A stretch of 64,000 bases of DNA from Haematobia irritans (taxonomy: Eukaryota > Arthropoda > Insecta > Diptera > Muscidae), in the NCBI RefSeq assembly GCF_050003625.1, contig NC_134400.1, forward strand, positions 61,318,241-61,382,240. Direction: 5' to 3'. Position numbers and translations under genes: made by a program. The notes below the pieces were generated by a model. It was not told the origin of the DNA, made no database searches, and saw only the letters and a list, made by a program, of their open reading frames with translations. Shown here piece after piece: positions 33,316-45,655 of the stretch. Positions within the stretch are counted from its first letter, which is position 1. Each line of letters starts with the position of its first letter.

Positions 33316-34188
33316 ATATATACAAAAATTTTCTATTCAACCGTCGTACGGAACGGAGTTATAAATCTGGGCAATGACCGAGAGTTATGCCCAATTAGTC
33401 GACCTGTAGACGGGTCGACAGGTGGTGACACTCTGACAAGTCGAACTTTTTCTAAGGTAACGACATCAAAAGGAGGTAATCCCTCACGAAAGAGATTCAA
33501 GGAACGCAGAAATGCTTTGTTTATCCTGAAGAAGTTAGGATCAGTCGACCCAAGCACGTTGTCGGCTAAACAAGGCGATTCCTTAAAATGGGCTCAAGGA
33601 ATTCTTCAGACTGGAAAAAGGGAACGATCACCGGATGAGCTGCCATCCTCCAACAGGGATCAAAGATCGTTTGCCTCAGTTGATAAAGACAGCCTTGTGA
33701 TGGCTATCATTAATAAAGGAGCATTGGACGGTATGGTTCCTAAGCAAAAATGGGGGGAAATTGAGAATGCTCTGTCTGTCGTCTACTCACAGGTGCTGGA
33801 AAAGTTTCCCGGCCCAGATCCTCGACACCAAGAGGCTGGTTGGTATCAAGGACGATTTAAGCTAGTTGCATTTGAGGACCAGAGGTCTATAGAATGTTTT
33901 AAAGCTGCTCTGATACTAATTGGTGAAGTTTGGGAAGGAGCTGCTCTAGAGTTAGTCGAGAAGAAAGACATACCGGCTAGACCTAGAGCACATGCGTGGA
34001 TACCTGCAAACCCTTCTGATCCTAAATCTATTTTAAATAGACTGAAACAATGCAATCCAGATCTCCCAACAGCTGATTGGAAGGTTGGCCGTTTGGATGA
34101 AGTGACACGGATGGACGGTCTGCGGCCGGGGATTGCGATTTTCTACTATGGACAGTATCCAAAGTGGACTAACGCGAGGATAAAGTGA
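33316..34188 (+). CDS. LINE ORF1-like protein with DUF4780-type domain (partial)
   Basis: An open frame runs from the DINE border (no stop back to about 33,301) to TGA at 34,186-34,188. There is no clear in-frame ATG in the first part, so the true start is unknown; recognisable protein begins around NPSRKRFKERRNALFILKKLG. The C-terminal half carries the DUF4780 signature used by ORF1 of several insect LINEs: WYQGRFKLVAFED, WEGAALELVEKKDIPARPRA, HAWIPANPSD, ILNRLKQCNPDLPTADWKVG. These proteins are thought to bind LINE RNA. The last residues (MDGLRPGIAIFYYG) align with the start of the chimeric ORF at 22.45 kb (VDGPRRHAVFILNI), but this copy then leaves the frame and stops early. No reverse transcriptase follows, so it is a stranded LINE fragment, though its frame is long and largely intact. 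Confidence 0.72.
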   Translation: MYTKIFYSTVVRNGVINLGNDRELCPISRPVDGSTGGDTLTSRTFSKVTTSKGGNPSRKRFKERRNALFILKKLGSVDPSTLSAKQGDSLKWAQGILQTGKRERSPDELPSSNRDQRSFASVDKDSLVMAIINKGALDGMVPKQKWGEIENALSVVYSQVLEKFPGPDPRHQEAGWYQGRFKLVAFEDQRSIECFKAALILIGEVWEGAALELVEKKDIPARPRAHAWIPANPSDPKSILNRLKQCNPDLPTADWKVGRLDEVTRMDGLRPGIAIFYYGQYPKWTNARIK

Positions 34189-34811
34189 AACAGGTGGCCG
34201 GCCTACGATCGGGGTTTAAGACTTTCTTCTACGGACAGAATCGGGACTTTCTCCTTATAACAGAGTTTGAAATGGACTAACACAAACACAAGTTGGAGTG
34301 GATGGACAGTCTATATGTAGCATTGACATATATGGTTACATTAAAATTAGTAAATAACACAAATAAGAGCGCACAACATAGTATAAATTTTCTCAACGGG
34401 CAAAAAATTTATATTTTTTGTATATATTTTAAAGAAAACCTTGATAACTTTGCTCAAACTTTAGCTATAGTTACAAATTACACCTCAAATGAAAGAGCAG
34501 AAGATGGTCTTTAATATAAAAAGGGAAAAAGTATAGGTAATAATCGAAAGACTTTTAAAATACATACAATTTTTCACAAAACTAGGGTCAAAATTTTAAA
34601 TTTGTTGTTTTATCTCATAAACTTTAGTAGCTATTTATATAAAGTTTTTTTGTGGTTAATATTTAGCACTTGGAATCAGCTTTATAACGACACATCATAA
34701 ATGACTGTGATATAGCAAAATTTTGAATGACTTTTACGAGGTTACTTCTCAAGACCCGGGTACTTCCGGACCAAATTTTTACTTTGTTAGAATCAGAACA
34801 CCAAACTAAGT
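34189..34811. other. ORF1 3' remnant and unassigned sequence
   Basis: The first 80 bp may continue the broken LINE ORF1; the rest is AT-rich with no recognised feature. Confidence 0.4.
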
Positions 34812-35015
34812 CTATGGTCACACTAGGCAAATATTTGACCAAAATGAGTGTCAAACCTTTTTCCAGAATCATTTTCCAAATATCTTGATACGGTTTTTGG
34901 AAAATAATCCTATCATGATGTTATATATCTAATATGAGCTAAATGTTTTCTGGTTTGGCTGTGGCGGCGGATTCTTTTTTGATTTGTGTCAAATATTTGC
35001 CCAGTGTGACCATAG
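34812..35015. mobile_element. 204-bp MITE with 28-bp inverted ends
   Basis: CTATGGTCACACTAGGCAAA at the left and, on the other strand, CTATGGTCACACTGGGCAAA at the right; the match continues through ATATTTGAC. The target duplication is not clear. No coding capacity. Confidence 0.75.
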
Positions 35016-36083
35016 CTTAAGTAACATGCTTGGAATCTATGCGACCTGCCAGTTAAGTGCAGTTAAGCCGAAAAAATATTAATGTTTGTTTTTTTGTCAA
35101 AATGTTAAACTTTCCACCCAAAATCTGTCATTATCAAGTTGCTATAATAATTTTGCAAAACTTTTGATTGTAAGATTGGTTGTACAACTAATCTCATTAC
35201 CACTTGGATCACTTCAAATTGATTTTATAATGGATAATTGTCCGCCGCCGAACAAATTTATATCGGCTTAGCCGTCAAGCCATTGGCAAGCCGAAGGCAA
35301 AAAATTGGTGTCAGCCGCCGCCGACAAAGTGGATCACCTCGATTCTTTTCATTCGTATTTTACGATAAGAATAATATGATAATCATTATTAGATTTATGG
35401 TCAAAACGTGAACATGTTGCGACTAAATTGTAAGCGAATTCAACTCGTAAACGTGATTATTTTCGTGAGCGTATTATTTCGAAAAAATCATGCTTACGCA
35501 CACTCACGCTGTTGCCATCAGCCCGACGCTCGCGTGAGTCGCGACAATTTCTTGTCAGTCGGAATAGGATATCAGTATATCTAACCCATCGGTGTAACAG
35601 TTATTTCTCTCTGGTATCTATTAAGGCATCCCATTCTTCCAAGATCGTCATTCGGGTTTTAGAAGGTCACACTCGGTTGTCGTGGCCACCACAGATGTAA
35701 GATCAAGGACTGCTGCGACATTCGCCACTTCGTCACCCACCGTCTTCCCTTACCCATTTTATCTATAGATTACCCTTTGTATCTATTAATCTAAAAGCCT
35801 GTATCGTTCTCAAAGCTCTGGATCACCACGTCATCCAAAATATCATGTCTGTTGGATAGGTTGCAAAAGAACTTTATGTATTTATTTATTTATTTGAATG
35901 AAACAGCCTGACATTTCATTCAAATAAATACATAAAGTACAACAAGAATGTATTATTATAAATGACAGTACCAACTTTGTAATGATATTAAGTTTGATGT
36001 TAATTGTGTACTCAGATTATGTTCCTCTCCCTTGATATCCACCAGATTAGGAATGGCTTGACTTGAAAGGTTGTTTTTAATTA
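35016..36083. other. Unassigned sequence with one hairpin
   Basis: Contains GTAAGCGAATTC and ACGCACACTCACGCTG text near 35,430-35,515 that resembles the interior of the hAT-like MITE at 58.9 kb, and a hairpin at 35,871-35,938. No gene recognised. Confidence 0.4.
35871..35938. repeat. Inverted repeat (hairpin), AT-rich arms
   Basis: ACTTTATGTATTTATT... at 35,871-35,903 pairs with ...AAATAAATACATAAAGT at 35,914-35,938, with the left arm longer by two TTTA units. The arms meet at TTTGAATGAAA / TTTCATTCAAA across a 10-bp loop. Confidence 0.85.
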
Positions 36084-36333
36084 CACCCAGAGAAGGAATA
36101 TGATCACCTCAAACATGTTTCAAGAGCAAACTGTTATTTTTGGATGGTGACCATGTAACATGTTTGTCGCAAAAATTTTGTTTTCTCTGCAAACATAACA
36201 TGCTTTCCGAAAACAGATACATAATTTCCGAGAAAATAACATGGTTGCAGCGAACATGTTACATGGTCATCATCCAAAAATAACATTTTGCTCTTGAAAC
36301 ATGTTTGAGGTGATCATATTCCTTCTCTGGGTG
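36084..36333. mobile_element. Family E fold-back MITE, complete copy
   Basis: Almost entirely two inverted arms of about 85 bp starting CACCCAGAGAAGGAATATG and including ATCACCTCAAACATGTTTC and GTGACCATGTAACATG. TA flanks both ends (36,082-36,083; 36,334-36,335). 250 bp; it could fold into one long hairpin. Confidence 0.9.
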
Positions 36334-38392
36334 TAGGGAAAATTTTTTACTTTGAAGTGTCTATTAAAGTTTTGATTTTAAATTTACATTTATTTGTTGG
36401 TGAATAGATTTGTTTAAATAAAATGGAATATTTGGTAAATGAGATCTGTATTTTAATTTTATTTTACCGGAAATAGATTTAAAACTGAGTTGATTCTTGC
36501 AAAATTTGATCTGTTCTAGTTTACGAATTCGCAATGTCTTCGAACTTTTTGGCCGTCTGAATAGCGTCTGCAAATTTTGAATTATAATTTATTATATTTT
36601 GAATTTTATAACTCAGAGTTTCCCAACCCAATTTTCTTTGTAGTATATTATTTATGTTTTGTTGAGCTTATAAATTTGTGTTTTAATAAATTCAATGATA
36701 CAAAAGCTGCTCAATCAAAAATGACGCTGCGCCCCGCTGGAACCTCGTGTTGTCAACCTAGCCCCCCCCCCATTTGGGAAGCGCTGATATAATTCTGTGT
36801 TTTTTTCTAATTAGTTAACCAAACCCGGGGTGTTTGACTTGGGATCAGTACCAATATCCCGATGTGCTCTTTATGATAAATAATGTTTTAGAGTGTATAA
36901 CTCTTCCAAATAGAATAGGGACTAACACTGATTTCCGGTATGTACCCTTATGTTGAATGTCATTTATGGCTCAAAATAAAGAACCGTTTAATGGCAACAA
37001 GATCTTGAATTGTGTACATTTTCTCTTTTATACTTCTTTCGTGTATGCGTGTGCGGGGTTGTGTGTATGGTGGCCTTTCCACTTACTGTTGCCCCCACCA
37101 ATAGCTACTTCATTTGATGACTCCCTTTCAACAGAGAGACTATATGTCAGCGGCTAAGGTTCATTGCTGAAACATTAATAACAAAATTATCTATTCATTA
37201 GCAGACATTATTGACGTTAATGTGATTACTATAAAAGGAACTTCCGAATTGATTTTCTCTGTTGTTATTATTGTTTTTGTACCGTTAAATTGATATTTTC
37301 AAATAGCTCATGTGAATGTGAAAGCGCCTCTCTTGACTCGTTTGTATGCATGACCATGCATCTCTCTTTAGATGGCCGTAAATTGTAAATACCAAATGAA
37401 ATTATTAATTATTATTGCCATCATTTTCATGAATATTTAACTTTTGATTAACAACTTTACAATCCCCATTGCTCGTGGATAGAATATTCGTGCGTACAGG
37501 TTGTGGGAGCTCCCTTTGGTGACCTATGAATTATTTTCACAGAGCTCACATCAACTGTATGGGGAAAATATCGTTTGTGATGGGGTTTTGAATGTCGATG
37601 GTTTATTAACGCACACATAAGCAGCGGATGGATGGTGGTAAGAAGCATTGGCGTGTTATGCAAATGAGATATTTACGAACGAAACAAACTGCAATTGCTT
37701 TCTTCACAGCTACTTCGTTCCTTACATCTTGGTCAAAAAAAAAAAAAACTAAAATAAATAAAAAAACAAGTACAAAAGTGGTTTCAATTAAAAGGAAATT
37801 GTTTGGATTATATGCAGTTATCAGCTTCGGAATTGATTCCAGTACAAGATATTCTTTAAAAAATCATCTTTTCATTGACAAATATCTCTTTATGGCCATC
37901 TTTCCATACCCGGCTTTCTATACCCCTCATCTTCTCTGTGGTATGGGGTATTATTTCGAATCTCATAATATCGAAGCAAAAAATTATCTTCCAAACAAGG
38001 AGATTGGATGTCCAACTTACGATCCTAAGGTACTACAATTTGAATCATCTTCTATGAATTTTACATGGGTTTCTCATAAGGCGGAATTATTCCGTTTTTG
38101 GAACCTTATGCCTTGAAAGTTTATTTGAATGAAGAAATTTAACAACACAAAGAAAAGAAGAGCTTCTTTCACCAATATTATTCGGCTTGTTGTGTGCTTT
38201 AACTTCTTATTTCCATCGTAACCTTCTTTTATTCCAGGAACTCTGTGTCCTTAACCTGGGCCTGGGCGAGATCCCGCATCACCTCCTCACTCTTTTCCTA
38301 TTAAAGGTCGCCCAGTGACAATTCGTTTTTCGCAAAAACGAACTTACTTCTCAGCATTAAAAAGAGAAACATTTCTTTGAGGCTAATCCAAT
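36334..38392. other. Family B scrap and unassigned sequence
   Basis: 36,338-36,570 resembles the inner part of family B (TTTTTTACTTTGAAGTGTC). The remaining 1.8 kb is mostly single-copy. An open frame of 162 codons at 37,628-38,116 shows no domain and includes TATACCC...GGGGTATTAT text like a DINE end, so I do not call it a gene. Confidence 0.4.
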
Positions 38393-39093
38393 TATACCCT
38401 TCATCATAAAATGGTTGGTATATTAACCTTGCCATTCCGTTTGTAACACCTCGAAATATTGGTCCCGGAGGTCGGAAGGTATTGCCAATTGAGCATACCG
38501 GTATAGCTCCATATAAACCGACCCCCGATTTGGCTTGCGGAGGCTCTTTCAGAAGCAAGTTTAATCAGATCTGGCTGAAAGTTGGTACCGTTTTTTAGTC
38601 TACGGACTCTAAAACCATGCAAAAATTTGTCAATATCGGTCCATAATTATATTTCCATAAAAGCCGATCCCCAGATTTGGGTTGTGCAGCTTCCTTGAGG
38701 TGCCATTTTCATCCGATCCAGTTGAAATTTGGAACGTAGTCTATGTGATGCGTGGTGTAATAATATGACCATTAACAACCATGCAAAATTTGGTCCATAA
38801 TTATATACCATATAGCCCCCATATAAACCGATCCCCAAAAATTTCATCCGATTGGTTCATAGTTATTTAAAAACTTCTCTATATAAATCGACCAAGAACT
38901 GAACTGGCTTATACGGGTATTTCATCTGCCTCCAAATGGACTAAGACAACGTCAAAAATGCCATCGACAAGTGTTCCACAACCGAAGTAATTCGATTGTA
39001 GATGACAACCTTTAGTAGACATTTCTACGTATTCCATGGTGGATGGTACATAAGATTCTGCCTGGCAGAACTAACGTCGTATTTACTTGTTTT
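38393..39093. mobile_element. DINE-type element, subfamily H, short worn copy
   Basis: Begins TTATACCCTTCATCATAAAA and ends near TTCTGCCTGGCAGAAC and ACTTGTTTTC. The mini-me microsatellite core is deleted; only about three repeat blocks remain. Confidence 0.7.
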
Positions 39094-39649
39094 CAATTAA
39101 ATCACAGAATCAATCATGGAAATAATTGGCACAAGTAAAATACGTTAATTCAATTAAACTATATTATGGTTTTTTATTAAACAAATTTTTTAAATCATTT
39201 TAGTCTACTTCATCGCTTATTTTATCTATGGAGAAAATCGAAGCCTTTGTTATTCAAAGTATATATGAGAACGTTGCTTAGCATATGTAATGAATTGGTT
39301 TAGTTTAATAAGACTTTTAATTACTTAATTACATTTTATTTATACATTATGCTAAGAGTTTTATCATTGTGGTTCCATTTCATAAGCCAAACAGAAAGGT
39401 CTTGACTTGATTCATATCGAATATGGGCATTGTTTTCACATAAAGTACATTTTGGTTTAGAAAAGTACATTTATGATGGCAATTTAGTACGATTCCAATT
39501 ATGCTATTTATTATCTCTTTTTTGGAACTATTGAAAGTTATTTTTGGCTCGATAACAGTCGAATTAAGTACCATTTGGTTGAAAATAGTGTTTTCTTGGT
39601 ATCAGTTTTTCGATCGCCTACATTTTTTCCATAATTGGAAGTTGTCTTT
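39094..39649. other. Unassigned AT-rich sequence
   Basis: About 550 bp; nothing recognised. Confidence 0.4.
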
Positions 39650-41326
39650 TTATACCCTCCACCATAGGATGGGGGTATATTAACTTTGTCATTCCGTTTG
39701 TAACACATCGAAATATTGCTCTAAGACCCCATAAAGTATATATATTCTGGGTCGTGGTGAAATTCTGAGTCGATCTGAGCATGTCCGTACGTCCGTCTGT
39801 TGAAATCACGCTAACTTCCGAACGAAACAAGCTATCGACTTGAAACTTTGCACAAGTAGTTGTTATTGATGTAGGTCGGATGGTATTGCAAATGGGCCAT
39901 ATCGGTCCACTTTTACGTATAGCCCCCATACAAACGGACCCCCAAATTTGGCTTGCGAGGCCTCTAAGAGAATCAAATTTCATCCGATCCGGCTGAAATT
40001 TGGTGCATGGTGTTAGTATATGGTCTCTAACAACCATGCAAAAATTGGTCCACATCGGTCCTTAGTTATATATAGCCCCCATATAAACCGATCCCCCGAT
40101 TTGGCTTGCGAGGCTTCTAAGAGAAGCAAATTTCATCCGATCAGGCTGAAATTTGGTACATAGTGTTAGTATATGGTCTCTAACAACCATGCAAAAATTG
40201 GTCCACATCGGTCCATAATTATATATAGCCCCCATATAAACCGATCCCCCGATTTGGCTTGCGAGGCCTCTAAGAGAAGCAAATTTCATCCCATCGGGCT
40301 GAAATGTGGTACATGGTGTTAGTATATGGTCTCTAACAACCATGCAAAAATTGGTCCACATCGTCCATCCATAAATATATATAGCCCCCATATAAACCGA
40401 TCACCAGATTTGACCACCGGAGCCTCTTGGAAGACCAAAATTCATCTGATTCAATTGAAATTTGGTACATGGTGTTAATATATGGTTGGTCGAAATCGGT
40501 CCATAATTATATATAGGCCCCATTTAAACCGATCCCCAGATTTTACCTCCAGAGCCCCTTGGAAAAGCAAAATTCTTCCCATTCGGTTGAAATTTGGTAC
40601 GTGATGTAAGTATATGGTATCCAACAACCATGCAAGAATTGGTTCCTATCAGCCCATAATTATATATATAGCTCCCATATAAACCGATCCCCAGATTTGA
40701 CCTCCGGTGCCTTTTGGAGAAGCAAAATTCATCCGATCTGCTTGAAATTTGGTACGTGGTGATCGTATATGATATTTAACAACCATGCCAAAAGTGGTCC
40801 ATAATCATATATAGCCCCATATAAACCGATCCCGAGATTTGGTTTTGGAGCCTCTTGGAGGAGCAAATTTCATCCGAGTGAGTTGAAATTTGGTACATTG
40901 TGCTAGTATATGGTCGTTAACAACCATGCCTAACTAGGTCCATATCGGTCTATAGTTATATATATCCATCAGATAAATCGATTTCCAATCACACAAAAAT
41001 TGGTCCATATCAAGTTCATAATTGTATATATGTAGCTCCCATATAAGCGACCCCCAATTTCAATTCTGGCTCTCTACGTACCGTGCAAAAATTCCATATC
41101 GATTCGTAATTAATTGTAGACTTAACTATACATAACTCTTTTGTCTAATATATACCACGTATGGACTAACTCACAATTTAGAAAACGATGCTAAAAAGTT
41201 TTAAAATACCACAACCCAAGTATTTCGATTGTGGATGACAGTCTTTCGTAGAAGTTTCTACGCAATCCATAGTGGAGGGTACATAAGATTCGGCCTGGCC
41301 GAACTTACGGCCGTATATACTTGTTA
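39650..41326. mobile_element. DINE-1/mini-me-type element, subfamily H, uninterrupted copy
   Basis: TATACCCTCCACCATAGGAT to GGCCGAACTTACGGCCGTAT then ATACTTGTT. It holds CCCATAAAGTATATATATTC, GAGTCGATCTGAGCATG and the GTCC/GTAC/GTCT run, then about eight periodic blocks with ATATATAGCCCCCATATAAA. It is the best reference copy of subfamily H here (about 1.68 kb), useful for defining insertions in the others. The open frames in it are repeat-made. Confidence 0.85.
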
Positions 41327-42302
41327 TTTATTTATTTTTGTGTTTTGATTATTCCATTTGGAGAGATTACACTGTATATCTACCCTAGTAGTTCTCAATC
41401 AATTTTAACATGTCGCCCACTGTGCATAGTTTTGGGGGGAACTAACCATAGACGGTGATATTACTCACCTGTTAATCAAATGGTTTTTAAACAAATTTGT
41501 TAAGTACTAATCATTTTTATTTAGGTATTATCTGATGAATACATTATCCTAATGGGAACTCTCCTTCCTCTCCCTCTCTTTGTTACAGTACTACCTTCTC
41601 TCGGAAAATGCGTTTGAAAGTAGATCAATATTAAGTCTTTCTTATCGAGACATTAACATTTGGAACATTATGACCCGGTGCTTTAATTACTGAACGATGA
41701 ATTCGTTTGTGAAATGAAATGGACTTCCACTTTTTCTAGTGATAGTAATGGCGATCGTAATGCCCCTTCAGAAGCGCTAAGAGGTTTCGTAGCAACCACT
41801 GAAAGAGTCATTAGTCCATTAGTGAAAAGGCTTAAATACTTTCACAAACATGTATTAGTTATTAAACGAAATAGTTTAGATAAGGTGGCGCCACTGCTTA
41901 ATATAGAGGTTAACTTTATGCATGAAACACCATTTTCCATTGAGAGTTCATTACGAGCTCATCAGCCTGTGTGAACGCACAGCATTTCTTTGCACAAGCG
42001 GTGTCTTCTGTTCCGCTTAAATGTTGCACATTTGCCGCCTTCTACTGAGCACAGGTAATGTACGGACAGGTGCACGAAATATCCATTCGTGTCTGCGAAC
42101 AACTAATTTTCTGTAAAAGATTACCAGAATTAACAAATCTGTCTGTCCGTCGTTGGGCCATTGGGTAAAATCTTAAATGATTTATGGAGAATGAGGCGGA
42201 ACCTCCCATACAGATAAAATGACGGTGAGTGCTGCCACTTAACTTCTTTACAGACCCATAAAACAAAGCAACCATGGCTACATTACATTGCATTTATGGC
42301 TG
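41327..42302. other. Unassigned, mostly single-copy sequence
   Basis: Nearly 1 kb with two unrelated open frames under 90 codons on opposite strands and no domain. Possibly host non-coding DNA. Confidence 0.4.
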
Positions 42303-42957
42303 CACTGAAAAAAAAGCATACTCGGTTCCAAAGATTTTGTCTTTACTTTAAAAAATTTGGTATTGATTCCGAGCCAAAGAAGCGGAGAATACAAGTAAGG
42401 ATACTTTTAAGACACAATTCTCTTTTAAATGTAGGTTTTGTGTACTTGCTTCTAGGAAGCAAATTTTAATTTTTCGCTTTCTCAGCTTTCTTCTTCATAT
42501 GCTATCAAAGTCCTTTAAAAACGAGTTAACGGCAACTTTATTTTCTAAATTAAGACTCGACTTCCAGTAGAAATTATGCTATGTTTGAAGTAAAAAACTT
42601 CCTTAAAATAAAGTTTTGAAAAACATGTCCTATATTTGAACGATTTTTTGCTTTGTAGTCAAGATGCAAAAAGACAACAAATTTAAAGACAATTTCATTA
42701 AATTTAAAGAATTTTTCTGAATTATTAAAGTCAAGTTGACCTTAGCCTATCAATTTTTTCTTTCATGTTAAGATACCCATTTTTAAGTCAAATCACTTAA
42801 TTATAAGGACAATACGACTTCATTGAAAAGTTTATCGACTTTTGGAGAAGGAAACTAACTTTATTTTAGAGAAATGCGTCTTCTATGCTAAGCAAATTTT
42901 GTATTCGTATTTTAAAGACATGAAATCTTTGACCTCACGACAATATTTTTTTCAGTG
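42303..42957. mobile_element. TA-target MITE, family B, copy 3
   Basis: CACTGAAAAAAAAGCATACT to ATTTTTTTCAGTG, flanked by TG on both sides, 655 bp. Carries CCAAAGATTTTGTC and GGTATTGATTCCGAGCC. It is the near reverse complement of 18,431-19,058. Confidence 0.82.
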
Positions 42958-43485
42958 TGGAATTGGTATGACAGGTTTCGTACAAAATGTTGGCTGGAAT
43001 ACTGATTCGTCATCGACTCCTTTTTATCAGCCATGTGGACTGTTATGTATAAAGCAATAGAGCTCGTACAACTGTAGTAATCGCTCTGATACTCCAATGC
43101 TATTATAGTTTTCCTTTTTTACCATTAAATGGCATTAAGAACTGCACATTTGTTGCTGTTACTAAAGAAAGAGAGAAGGTCATATGGTTCTGTTGCATGT
43201 TTCAAAAGATTAAGAAATATTAAATGCTTTTGCTGAATATATTCTACCAAACCAATGAAATATTTTTACCCATATCACTATTGTGGTAGAAGGTATTACA
43301 AGGTTGCCCATTTGCTTATTATACCCACAATCTGTAGTCTGAGACCCATACGAATCAATTCCAAATTAAATCCAGAGTCGATTTAACTTTGAGCATCTGT
43401 CTTCCTGCTCATGCATTTTGATGTACAAGAATTGCTCACCTCAGGGAGAAACCTCATTGATACGGGAAAAATCAGTTCAAATATA
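42958..43485. other. Unassigned, including a DINE-like scrap
   Basis: 43,250-43,480 has CACTATTGTGGTAGAAGG and GAGTCGATTTAACTTTGAGC, worn text of a DINE end. The rest is unassigned. Confidence 0.4.
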
Positions 43486-43905
43486 CACTGAAAAAAATAT
43501 TTACGTGATATTAAAGATTACGCAACTAAAATTTTAGGATGCGAAATTTACAAAATATTAAGGACAAATTTCTTTAAAATAATGAAAATTTATTTTAATT
43601 AAAGTTTATAATCTTTGCTTTAAAATTTTTTTTTTCATTAAATTTAGGACACAAATTTTGTAAATTTGCGTCCCTCCGCTAAAGTCGCATGTCTTTGAAC
43701 TAAGGCTAATTTTCCTTAAAGTAAAGAAACACATTTTCGCTTTAAAGAAATTGTCCTTAAATTAATTGAATTTTTGGAACTTTACATTTAAGATGAAAAC
43801 GCTTCAAATATAGGCTAAGACTTATTTTGAGGATTTAGCGTCTTTGGTATAAAGTTTTTTTGGAATTAAGAAAACATTTTTTACTTTGAAGTATCCATTA
43901 TAGTT
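43486..43905. mobile_element. Family B MITE, 3'-truncated copy
   Basis: CACTGAAAAAAATATTTACG after TA; it follows the reverse complement of 9721-10,373 and is cut at TACTTTGAAGTATCC by the DINE copy to its right. Confidence 0.7.
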
Positions 43906-45399
43906 TGGATTTGTATACTCTCCACCATAGGATGGGGTTATATTAACTTTGTCTTTCCGTTTGTAGCACATCGAAATATTGCTCTAAGACCCCATAAAGT
44001 ATATATATTCAAGGTCGTGGTGAAATTCTGAGTCTATCTGAGCATGCCCGTCCGTCCGTCTGTTGAAAATCTGTTGAAATCACGCTAACTTCCGAACGAA
44101 ACAAGCTATCGACGTGAAACTTGGCACAAGTAGTTGTTATTGATGTAGGTCAGATGGTATTGCAAATGGGCCATATCGGTCCACTTTTACGTATAGCCCC
44201 CATATAAAAGGACCCCAAAAATTTGCATTTGCTTGCAGACCCTCTAAGAGAAGCAAATTTCATCCCATCCGGCTGAAATTTGCTACTTGGTGTTAATATA
44301 TGGTCTCTAACAACTATGCAAAAATTGCTCCACATCGGTTCATAACTATGTAAAGTCCCCATATAAACCGATCCCCAGACTTGACCTCCGGAGCCCCTTG
44401 GAAGAGCAAAATTCATCCGATTCGGTTGAAATGTGGTACGTGATGTTAGTATATGGTATCCAACAACCATGCAGGAATTGGTTCATATCAGTCCATAATT
44501 ATATATAGCCCCATATAAACCGATCCCCAGATTTGACCTCCGGTGCCTTTTGGAGAAGCATCCGATCTGGTTGAAATATGGTACGTGGTGGAAGTATATG
44601 ATATTTAACAACCATGCCAAAAGTGGTCCATATCAGTCCATAATCATATATAGCCCCCATATAAACCGATCCCGAGATTTGGTTTTTGGAGCCTCTTGGA
44701 GGAGCAAATTTCATCCGAGTCAGTTGAAATTTGGTACATTGTGCTAGTATATGGCCGCTAATAACCATGCCTAACTATGTCCATATCGGTCTATAGTTAT
44801 ATATACCCCTCAGATAAATCGATCCCCAATCACACAAAAATTGTCCATATCAAGTTCATAATTGTATATAGCCCCATATAAGCGATCTCCATATTTCAAT
44901 TCTGTCTTCCTACGTACCGTGCAAAAGTCCATATCGATTCGTAATTATTTGTAGACTTACCTACACATACATTTTTTGTCTAATATATACAACGTATGGA
45001 CTAACTCACAATTTAGAAAACTATTTAAGATACCACAACCCAAGTAATTCGATTGTGGATGAAAGTCTTTCGTAGACGTTTCTACACGCAAAAAAATAAT
45101 TCTTTCCTCCCAAACGAAATTTTAGACAAACAAAATTCGTTTCTCATTTGCTTTTCGCTGTAAGGAAGTGTATTTGGAAGAAAAGTATATACTTTTTGTG
45201 ATAAACGTTTATTCTTTTCCAGGATGTAAAAACAATTTCATAAAGACAAACTCAAAGAAAAAAACATTGTTTTCTTGCTTATTGCATTTTCCCTCACATC
45301 TTTCTCACGTCCACGAGTTTTTTTAGTTCTTAACACCTTTTCCTGTAATACCAACAACGTAGAAGAAATTATACGATTTTATAAATTTTTTTACCTTTC

Positions 45400-45469
45400 G
45401 CCTGGACGGAGAATCGAACCGCGGACCATGCACTTTGTAAGCCAACACACTAACCACTGAGCTATGTAC
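45400..45469 (-). ncRNA. tRNA-like module 2 of family G, copy 2
   Basis: The complement of CGGAGAATCGAACCGCGG...AACCACTGAGCTATGTAC: A-box TAGCTCAGTGGTTAG, B-box GGTTCGATTCTCC. Matches copies at 32.0 and 56.6 kb. Confidence 0.65.
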
Positions 45470-45584
45470 CTGTTATGGTCATCAATAGATAAATATCCAT
45501 ATAAGTTATATTTATATAGCATAGCTTGCGGCGCCCACGAACCGAATAAACAAAGTTTATTTAACAGAAACAAACATTTAGTTT

Positions 45585-45655
45585 GGCACCGTGGAGCAGT
45601 GGTTGCTACCTCCGACTTGCATGCCAAGGGTCGTGGGTTCGATCCCTGCTTCGAT
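45585..45655 (+). ncRNA. tRNA-like module 1 of family G, copy 2
   Basis: GGCACCGTGGAGCAGTGG, ACTTGCATGCCAAGGGTCG, GGGTTCGATCCCTGCTTCG. Same lineage as the SINE head at 60.6 kb (TTGCAT, AAGG, TCGTGGGTTCGAT). Its 5' end faces the 5' end of module 2, 115 bp away. Confidence 0.65.

Noticed and set aside
37628..38116. 162-codon open frame as a gene
   Set aside because: Low-complexity KKKKTKINKK start, no domain, no splice context, and a DINE-like TATACCC...GGGTATTAT piece inside.
40062..41100. Direct repeats resembling a CRISPR or satellite array
   Set aside because: Units of about 170-180 bp with continuous divergence, no spacers, inside a defined DINE copy in a eukaryotic genome.
41714..42293. 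Two open frames under 90 codons as host genes
   Set aside because: No domain, no supporting splice or promoter signals, and opposite strands next to each other; length is within chance for this region.
45400..45655. Two functional tRNA genes
   Set aside because: A and B boxes are good but acceptor stems do not pair and anticodon arms are irregular in all three copies; they are tRNA-derived.
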